5,572 bases of DNA from Candidatus Omnitrophica bacterium CG02_land_8_20_14_3_00__42_8. GTDB taxonomy: Bacteria; Omnitrophota; Gorgyraeia; Gorgyraeales; Gorgyraeaceae. The stretch is taken from the NCBI GenBank assembly GCA_002780805.1, contig PEUD01000115.1, positions 1-5,572 of the forward strand, in the 5' to 3' direction. The position numbers and the translations under genes were made by a program. The notes below the pieces were generated by a model, which searched no databases, had not been told where the DNA came from, and worked only from the letters and a program-made list of their open reading frames with translations. Positions 1-3,734 of this stretch are shown here, piece after piece (positions within the stretch are counted from its first letter, which is position 1; each line of letters opens with the position of its first letter).

Positions 1-39
1 AACGGCAATATAACCTCCAATGGGCCTCTTTCCCCGTAA
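1..39 (+). CDS. possible 3' end of an upstream gene (partial)
   Basis: Reading from base 1, twelve codons (NGNITSNGPLSP) run to a TAA at 37-39. If real, this is the C-terminus of a gene starting outside the window, and it would overlap the next gene by 20 nt. The next two genes overlap in the same way, by 17 nt, so a pseudopilin neighbour is a reasonable guess, but nothing in twelve residues identifies a family. A second frame, starting at base 3, is also open from the window edge to a TAG at 150-152, so the choice of frame is uncertain. Confidence 0.3.
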   Translation, partial: NGNITSNGPLSP

Positions 40-550
40 AAATTTTCATCCCAAGGCTGTTATTAATAAAAAAGGTTTTACCCCATTACAAATTTTACAT
101 GAATTCCTTAGTCACCCCGCCCTTTCTACTTCGAAGAGGTGCTTCGAGGTAGAAAGGGCGGGGTCAGGGGGTGTCTATTCATCTGGGTTTACACTTATAG
201 AGGTGATGGTTGCTGCAATGATTATAGTTATACTTGCAGCCGGCCTTTTCGGCGCATTCACGGGCGCTCAGCATTTTCTTAACCGTTCAAGGCACAGGAT
301 GCAGGCTTATAATTTCGCAACAGAGGCAATGGATAGATTGAGGGGTAATTATCAATATGCGCAAAACCCACAGATGGATCCTGTTCCAATAAGTGGAATG
401 TCTGGGTCGCAGATAGGAATGACTGATGCTACTATTGCAGGGCAGATGGAAGTGACTTCAGCTGCGCTTACTTATGATGTAACAGAGCCGCAGGCAAATG
501 GCTATAAACAAGTTACCGTTAAGGTGCATTGGTATGAACCAGCTTTTTAA
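20..550 (+). CDS. prepilin-like protein (minor pseudopilin, PilV/GspI-like) with an interrupted leader
   Basis: This 176-residue protein has a type IV prepilin N-terminal motif: SSG56|F57TLIEVMVAA, with Glu at +5 (E61), followed by a hydrophobic helix at about 57-80. Prepilin peptidase (PilD/GspO family) should cut after G56 and methylate F57, giving a mature protein of about 120 residues anchored in the inner membrane as part of a pilus or type II secretion pseudopilus. The helix followed by a short variable domain suits a PilV/GspI-like minor pilin, but the subfamily cannot be fixed by eye. The leader is odd: 56 residues rather than the usual 5-25, with an earlier degenerate site (KKG19-FTPLQ, Gln instead of Glu at +5) and a 51-nt hairpin at 114-164. 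ATG 20 is the only standard in-frame start before the motif (an in-frame TAA lies at 11-13), so ribosomes must read through the hairpin. No clear Shine-Dalgarno precedes ATG 20; a rare start such as ATT 62 is possible. The end overlaps the next gene. Confidence 0.8.
   Translation: MGLFPRKNFHPKAVINKKGFTPLQILHEFLSHPALSTSKRCFEVERAGSGGVYSSGFTLIEVMVAAMIIVILAAGLFGAFTGAQHFLNRSRHRMQAYNFATEAMDRLRGNYQYAQNPQMDPVPISGMSGSQIGMTDATIAGQMEVTSAALTYDVTEPQANGYKQVTVKVHWYEPAF
74..184 (+). other. putative 111-nt in-frame insertion between two prepilin-motif copies
   Basis: Residues 19-23 (GFTPL) and 56-60 (GFTLI) are two copies of the same prepilin motif. The underlying 15 nt at 74-88 and 185-199 agree at 10 positions. 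The first copy follows NKK, which is typical of a normal leader just before the cleavage Gly. Removing the 37 codons between them would leave MGLF...INKK-GFTLIEV, a leader of ordinary length. The intervening segment contains the 51-nt palindrome. The inference is that an element of this length, or a smaller one with target duplication, entered the leader. A tandem duplication that later diverged is an alternative. Confidence 0.4.
114..164 (+). repeat. 51-nt near-perfect palindrome (hairpin) in the prepilin leader
   Basis: The left arm (114-136, beginning ACCCCGCCC and ending TTCGAAG) is the reverse complement of the right arm (142-164) over 23 positions. The single exception is left T vs right G, which is a G-U pair in RNA. 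The loop is AGGTG (137-141). The element is GC-richer than the surrounding gene and its 51 nt equal 17 codons, so it preserves frame. It encodes roughly HPALSTSKRCFEVERAG. It has no run of T after the stem and lies inside an ORF, so it is not an intrinsic terminator. A small mobile palindromic or REP-like unit is the best reading. Confidence 0.85.
521..526 (+). promoter_or_regulatory. ribosome binding site deciding the start at 534
   Basis: AAGGTG lies 7 nt before ATG 534 within the 3' end of the preceding gene. The earlier in-frame ATG 498 has no comparable site and would add twelve residues that merely follow the previous gene in another frame. The site supports start 534 and translational coupling of the two pilin-like genes. 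Confidence 0.55.
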
Positions 551-1133
551 GAACAAAAAAGGCGTGACCATGGCAGAAATAATCATGGCTGCGCTTCTAT
601 TAAGCCTTATATTTCTGGCAGTATCAAGCCTTTATGTTGCGAGCCAAAGGTTATACATTGCTTCAAACGATAATGCGATGATTGGTTACGAACTGCAGTA
701 TGCTATGGACCATATACAGAAGAATGCTATGCAGGCTATAGGAGATAAAAATAACGCGTCTATAGGGATTTCCCCAGATGGCCTAGTATTAACTATTAGG
801 CATATAGATAAGACTAATCCAGATGATTCTCCTACTTATTCTGATTATACAGACGATAAAGAAATTACCTATACGATTAGCAGTGGAATGCTTGCGTATA
901 AAAAGGCCCAGAGCAGTATTATCATTGAACAAGATGATAATGTAATTCCCAAGATAAAAATTCTTACTGATGTTGATTCTGCTGATGGACGTAAATTCTC
1001 TGAATTTTACATGGAAGGCAATGTATTAAAAGTTAAGCTTACAGCAGAGTTTATTGTTTCTAGAGAGGGCAGCATGAAAAAGAGTTTTACGCTATATTCT
1101 ACAGGATATCCCCGCCAAGCATCCTTTAATTAA
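534..1133 (+). CDS. prepilin-like protein (minor pseudopilin, PilW/GspJ-like)
   Basis: From ATG 534 the product is 199 residues: a short basic leader MNQLFKNKKG10, a cleavage site G10|V11TMAEIIMAA with Glu at +5 (E15), and a hydrophobic helix at about 14-36. A hydrophilic region rich in beta-prone stretches follows (for example GLVLTIRH 83-90, EITYTISSGMLAYKK 110-124, VLKVKLTAEFIVSREG 164-179). This is the layout of a minor pseudopilin of the PilW/GspJ type, which would be processed by the same prepilin peptidase as its neighbour and assemble at the tip of a pilus or pseudopilus. Val at +1 is less common than Phe or Met, but substitutions at +1 occur in processed pseudopilins. The gene starts 17 nt inside the preceding prepilin gene, indicating co-translation. 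Starting at ATG 498 instead would give 211 residues. The exact subfamily is uncertain. Confidence 0.8.
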   Translation: MNQLFKNKKGVTMAEIIMAALLLSLIFLAVSSLYVASQRLYIASNDNAMIGYELQYAMDHIQKNAMQAIGDKNNASIGISPDGLVLTIRHIDKTNPDDSPTYSDYTDDKEITYTISSGMLAYKKAQSSIIIEQDDNVIPKIKILTDVDSADGRKFSEFYMEGNVLKVKLTAEFIVSREGSMKKSFTLYSTGYPRQASFN

Positions 1134-1138
1134 TTAGC

Positions 1139-1167
1139 GTAGGGGACGGTTTTAAACCGTCCCCTAC
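1139..1167 (+). repeat. 29-nt perfect palindrome in the spacer, near copy of the one in rsmE
   Basis: Arms GTAGGGGACGGTTT (1139-1152) and AAACCGTCCCCTAC (1154-1167) are exact reverse complements around a single T (1153). The copy at 1523-1551 in rsmE is identical except for one base pair: C1146 pairs with G1160 here, where the other copy has G1530 and C1544. It starts 5 nt after the stop of the upstream pilin-like gene. There is no T-tract on the + strand, so it is not a standard terminator, though a structured RNA end is possible. Confidence 0.9.
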
Positions 1168-1177
1168 AAATTTGTAG
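1164..1177 (+). repeat. 14-nt perfect palindrome overlapping the 29-mer
   Basis: CTACAAATTTGTAG is its own reverse complement and shares CTAC with the right end of the 29-nt palindrome. It lies just upstream of the tRNA promoter and contains TTGTAG (1172-1177), a weak -35 candidate. It could be a dyad operator, a remnant of the element's insertion site, or chance in AT-rich DNA. The sequence alone does not decide. Confidence 0.5.
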
Positions 1178-1194
1178 CCCGCCAGATTAAAAAA

Positions 1195-1203
1195 TGGTAT
1201 AAT
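1195..1203 (+). promoter_or_regulatory. extended -10 promoter for the tRNA-Ala/rsmE transcript
   Basis: TGG followed by a consensus TATAAT (1198-1203) forms an extended -10 element for a housekeeping sigma-70 type polymerase. Transcription would start near 1209-1211, giving about 11-13 nt of leader before the tRNA. No good -35 stands at the ideal spacing; TTGTAG at 1172-1177 is 20 nt away and weak, as expected when an extended -10 compensates. It is the only convincing promoter I see before the four downstream genes. Confidence 0.6.
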
Positions 1204-1221
1204 CAAATTCAAAATGAATAC

Positions 1222-1292
1222 GGGGCCATAGTTGAACGGGACAACGTATCCTTCGCAAGGATAAGGTCCGGGTTCGATTCCCGGTGGCTCCA
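1222..1292 (+). tRNA. tRNA-Ala, anticodon CGC
   Basis: All arms fold. The acceptor is GGGGCCA (1222-1228) with TGGCTCC (1285-1291), including a G3-U70 pair, the classic identity element for alanyl-tRNA synthetase. The D stem is GTTG/CAAC (1231-1234/1242-1245) with a 7-nt loop. The anticodon stem is TATCC/GGATA with loop TTCGCAA (1252-1258), giving anticodon CGC (1254-1256), which reads GCG. The T stem is CCGGG/CCCGG around TTCGATT (1273-1279). The variable loop is 4 nt (AGGT), and A15 faces U48, a consistent tertiary pair. Discriminator A73 is base 1292. The genome continues CCG rather than CCA, so the final A must be added by CCA-adding enzyme after trimming. The next gene starts 14 nt downstream, so the tRNA is probably cut from a tRNA-mRNA precursor. 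Confidence 0.93.
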
Positions 1293-1294
1293 CC

Positions 1295-1299
1295 GAGGA
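1295..1299 (+). promoter_or_regulatory. ribosome binding site of rsmE, nearly abutting the tRNA
   Basis: GAGGA begins 3 nt after the tRNA discriminator base and lies 7 nt before ATG 1307. Processing of the tRNA 3' end would leave the mRNA with almost nothing upstream of its Shine-Dalgarno, so tRNA maturation could affect rsmE translation. Confidence 0.75.
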
Positions 1300-1306
1300 A
1301 TAATCC

Positions 1307-2044
1307 ATGCGTTTCTATGTTTCCCCTGATTCAATATTTCCAGAAAAAAACCTAATAAAGATAAAGGATAAGGCTGAACTTCATCATATACGTGATGTTA
1401 TGAGGTTGCAAAAGGGTGCTATTATAAATGTTTTTGATGGCAAGTGTAGAGAATTTTTAGGGGCTATCGAAGAAATAAATAAAGATTTGATAATTATAAA
1501 GATCCTGGATATAAATTCAGTTGTAGGGGAGGGTTTTAAACCCTCCCCTACCATCACTCTCTATCAGGCAATTCCTAAAAAAAGCAAGATGGATCTTATA
1601 GTTGAAAAGACAATAGAATTAGGCGTAGACCATATTGTTCCAATAATAACTGAGAGGACAGTGCCTAAGATTAGAGATTTTAGCCAGAAAAAAGAGAGAT
1701 GGCTAAGGATAGCTGTAGCTGCATCTAAGCAATGTGGTAGAATAAGATTAGCTGGCATATCAGATATTATGAATTTTAATAAAGCCTTAATAGAAGCAAA
1801 AGCAAAAGATTTAGTAATTTTTGCCACCCTTGATGAAATATCAGAACCATTGAAAGCAATATTAAAAGGTTCGATGCCAAAAAAGATCGCGGTATTCATA
1901 GGCCCTGAAGGAGATTTTAGCCCAAAAGAAGTTTCTATGGCAAGAGATATCGGATACAGCATGTGTTCACTCGGTAGACTGGTCCTTAAATCAGATACAG
2001 CGGCAATATACATATTGTCATGTTTATCATATGAATTGCAATAG
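1307..2044 (+). CDS. rsmE: 16S rRNA (uracil1498-N3)-methyltransferase RsmE, with palindrome-encoded insert
   Basis: RsmE uses S-adenosylmethionine to methylate N3 of U1498 in 16S rRNA, acting on the small ribosomal subunit in the cytoplasm. The 245-residue product, close to the family's usual length, has an N-terminal PUA-like RNA-binding domain (about 1-71; HHIRDVMRLQKG 26-37). A SPOUT-fold catalytic domain follows, with QAIPKKSKMDLIVEKTIELGV (87-107), ERTVPK, AASKQCGR (138-145), the SAM-site loop GPEGDFSPKEV (199-209) and the knot segment SLGRLVLKSDTAA (221-233). Between the domains, residues 73-82 (VGEGFKPSPT) are encoded by a 29-nt palindrome and interrupt the usual linker; both flanking domains look intact, so the enzyme is probably active. 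The start is fixed by a good GAGGA site 7 nt upstream. The gene follows tRNA-Ala on the same presumed transcript and overlaps the next gene by 14 nt. Confidence 0.95.
   Translation: MRFYVSPDSIFPEKNLIKIKDKAELHHIRDVMRLQKGAIINVFDGKCREFLGAIEEINKDLIIIKILDINSVVGEGFKPSPTITLYQAIPKKSKMDLIVEKTIELGVDHIVPIITERTVPKIRDFSQKKERWLRIAVAASKQCGRIRLAGISDIMNFNKALIEAKAKDLVIFATLDEISEPLKAILKGSMPKKIAVFIGPEGDFSPKEVSMARDIGYSMCSLGRLVLKSDTAAIYILSCLSYELQ
1523..1551 (+). repeat. 29-nt perfect palindrome inside rsmE, encoding VGEGFKPSPT
   Basis: Arms GTAGGGGAGGGTTT (1523-1536) and AAACCCTCCCCTAC (1538-1551) are exact reverse complements around T1537. The copy differs from the spacer element at 1139-1167 by one compensated pair only. 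It is read in phase as codons 73-82 of rsmE. The two other + frames contain stops (TAG or TAA), so only this phase can be tolerated in a gene. On the opposite strand the same phase would read VGEGLKPSPT, so either orientation is coding-compatible. It lies in the interdomain linker. Confidence 0.92.
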
Positions 2045-3734
2045 GTTAACTGCGCCAAAAACAAATTGGACCATTATTTTTATCTTCCTTGCGGCGCTTT
2101 CAATAAGGCTTTTATATATATTTCAGATCCTTGGTTTTCCTCTTACAGAATATATAGTAAAATCAGATGTTTTTGACCAGTATACCTATAATACCAGCGC
2201 AATGAAAATTCTATCAGGGGGCTGGATAGGCTCGGAGGTTTTTGGCAAAGAGCCGCTTTATCCATATTTTCTAGCTGTTATATATAAGATATTTGGTTAC
2301 AGTCATATAGCTGTATATATAATGCAGGCTATTTTGACTTCTTTGGGCGTATTGTTTTTATACAGAATAGCGGATTTACTTTTTAATAGGACAGCAGGTT
2401 ACATAGCGGCGTTTATTCTTGCATTCTATTCTCTCTCTATTTATTACGATGCGTTTCTCTTGAGAGAAAGCTTTATCACGTCTTTAAACATCTTTTTATT
2501 ATACCTTATATTAAAAGCAGATCGTAAAAATAGGCCCGGCGCCTGGTTTTTGGCAGGCATAGCGCTTGGTTTTCTGATGCTCGCCAGGCATAATATACTG
2601 CTTCCATTCGTATTGATTTATATATTTTTTATAAAAAAAACTGTTAAACTGGCGGCTATGTATAAATATGCGTTGATGTTAATAGCCGGTTTTTTTATGT
2701 TGATTATTCCCGTGTTGATAAGAAACTATGCTGTTTCTGACTATAAATATATCGGGATTTCAAAAGAGGTCAATGCCTTCTGGGCGGGCAATAACCCGGC
2801 TTCGTCAGGCGTAGACGTAGACTGGTCCATGGAATATAATCATCTTAATAATAGAGCGGGAGGAAGCATAAAAAAAACAACCATAGTTTTTTTTAATGAG
2901 TTGAAAAATAACCCAAGGACGTATGCGCTATTATATCTAAGGAAGATATGGATGTTTTTTAACAGCTACGAAGCGCCGTCCAACACCAATTATTATCTTT
3001 ACAGGAATGAATTCCCGACTGTATTAAGATGGCCGCTTTTTAATTTTCAATTTATCTGCGCATTGTCTTTAATGGGGATATTTTTGAGCTTTTTTGCAAA
3101 ACCAAAACCTTACATAGCTTATATAGTTATTTCAGTTTTAAGTGTTTCCGTGATATTATTCCATATTCAAGACAGGTTCAGGCTGCCCGCGGTTCCGTTT
3201 TTTATTATATTTGCCTCATATTCAATTTATTATATTATGGAAAAGATAATAAACAGATCGTATCTGAAAACGTCTATCGCTATAATAATCTCATTGTTTT
3301 TATTTATTATGATAAGGCCTGACCTTACATACGCTGGTTTCAGGCCGGAACAGGATAAAGTAAGAGTTATTGACAGGACTAATCTGGCCCTGGCTTACGT
3401 CGATAATTACATGAAATACAGAGATAATTCCGACCTTGAAAAGGCTTTAAAACAATGCAATATCGCTGTTAAAGAAGAGCGAGGGTACTTTATAGCTTAC
3501 AGCATAAAAGGCCGCATATATTTTTTAGAAAACAGGTTAGCGGATTCCGCAGAGGAGTATAGAAAAGCTCTTTTATACAATAGCCGGAATCCATTTTTAT
3601 ACAATGATTTAGCGGGTGTTTATTGCGAACAAAAAGATTATCGCAAGGCCTTGTTGTATGCAAAACGCGCCTTGCGCTTATTTCCAGAAAACAAGATTTC
3701 TGAAAACAATATTTCCCTGATACCTGAAAGATGA
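2031..3734 (+). CDS. GT-C membrane glycosyltransferase (GT39/PMT_2-like) with C-terminal TPRs
   Basis: This 567-residue protein has many membrane helices (first at about 13-34, further ones to about 428) followed by a soluble tail. The first extra-membrane loop carries SDVFDQYTY (45-53), acidic residues in the place of the D/E-containing catalytic motif of GT-C enzymes, then KEPLYPYFLAVIYKIFG (73-89), characteristic of PMT_2/ArnT-like glycosyltransferases. DRFRLPAVPFF (381-391) resembles the late conserved R-x-P-x-x-P segment of the same group. Such enzymes move a sugar from a polyprenyl-phosphate carrier to a lipid or protein on the outer face of the inner membrane; donor and acceptor here are unknown. 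The tail (about 436-567) has at least two TPRs (487-520 and 521-554) and possibly a third before them, likely periplasmic and for protein contact. ATG 2031 overlaps the end of rsmE by 14 nt with no evident ribosome site, suggesting coupling. The stop overlaps the next start. Confidence 0.82.
   Translation: MNCNRLTAPKTNWTIIFIFLAALSIRLLYIFQILGFPLTEYIVKSDVFDQYTYNTSAMKILSGGWIGSEVFGKEPLYPYFLAVIYKIFGYSHIAVYIMQAILTSLGVLFLYRIADLLFNRTAGYIAAFILAFYSLSIYYDAFLLRESFITSLNIFLLYLILKADRKNRPGAWFLAGIALGFLMLARHNILLPFVLIYIFFIKKTVKLAAMYKYALMLIAGFFMLIIPVLIRNYAVSDYKYIGISKEVNAFWAGNNPASSGVDVDWSMEYNHLNNRAGGSIKKTTIVFFNELKNNPRTYALLYLRKIWMFFNSYEAPSNTNYYLYRNEFPTVLRWPLFNFQFICALSLMGIFLSFFAKPKPYIAYIVISVLSVSVILFHIQDRFRLPAVPFFIIFASYSIYYIMEKIINRSYLKTSIAIIISLFLFIMIRPDLTYAGFRPEQDKVRVIDRTNLALAYVDNYMKYRDNSDLEKALKQCNIAVKEERGYFIAYSIKGRIYFLENRLADSAEEYRKALLYNSRNPFLYNDLAGVYCEQKDYRKALLYAKRALRLFPENKISENNISLIPER

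Noticed and set aside
114..164. CRISPR repeat or insertion-sequence terminal repeats
   Set aside because: There is only one copy here, with arms separated by a 5-nt loop, no spacers, and no transposase between or beside the arms.
498..533. Earlier start (ATG 498) for the second pilin-like gene
   Set aside because: It lacks a well-placed ribosome site and would add twelve residues to a leader that is already a normal length from ATG 534.
1139..1177. Intrinsic terminator for the pilin-like genes
   Set aside because: The 29-mer has a single central unpaired base and no downstream T-tract (AAATTTG follows), and an almost identical copy lies inside an expressed gene. A terminator role is therefore unlikely.
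1126..1308. Reverse-strand ORF of 60 residues containing EPPGIEPG and VGDGLKPSPT
   Set aside because: It is the complement of the tRNA T arm and acceptor (the common spurious PGIEPG peptide) plus the 29-nt palindrome; it is not a plausible gene.
1564..2064. Reverse-strand ORF of 166 residues opposite rsmE
   Set aside because: It lies entirely over the conserved SPOUT domain of rsmE and has no recognisable domain or ribosome site; it is a shadow.
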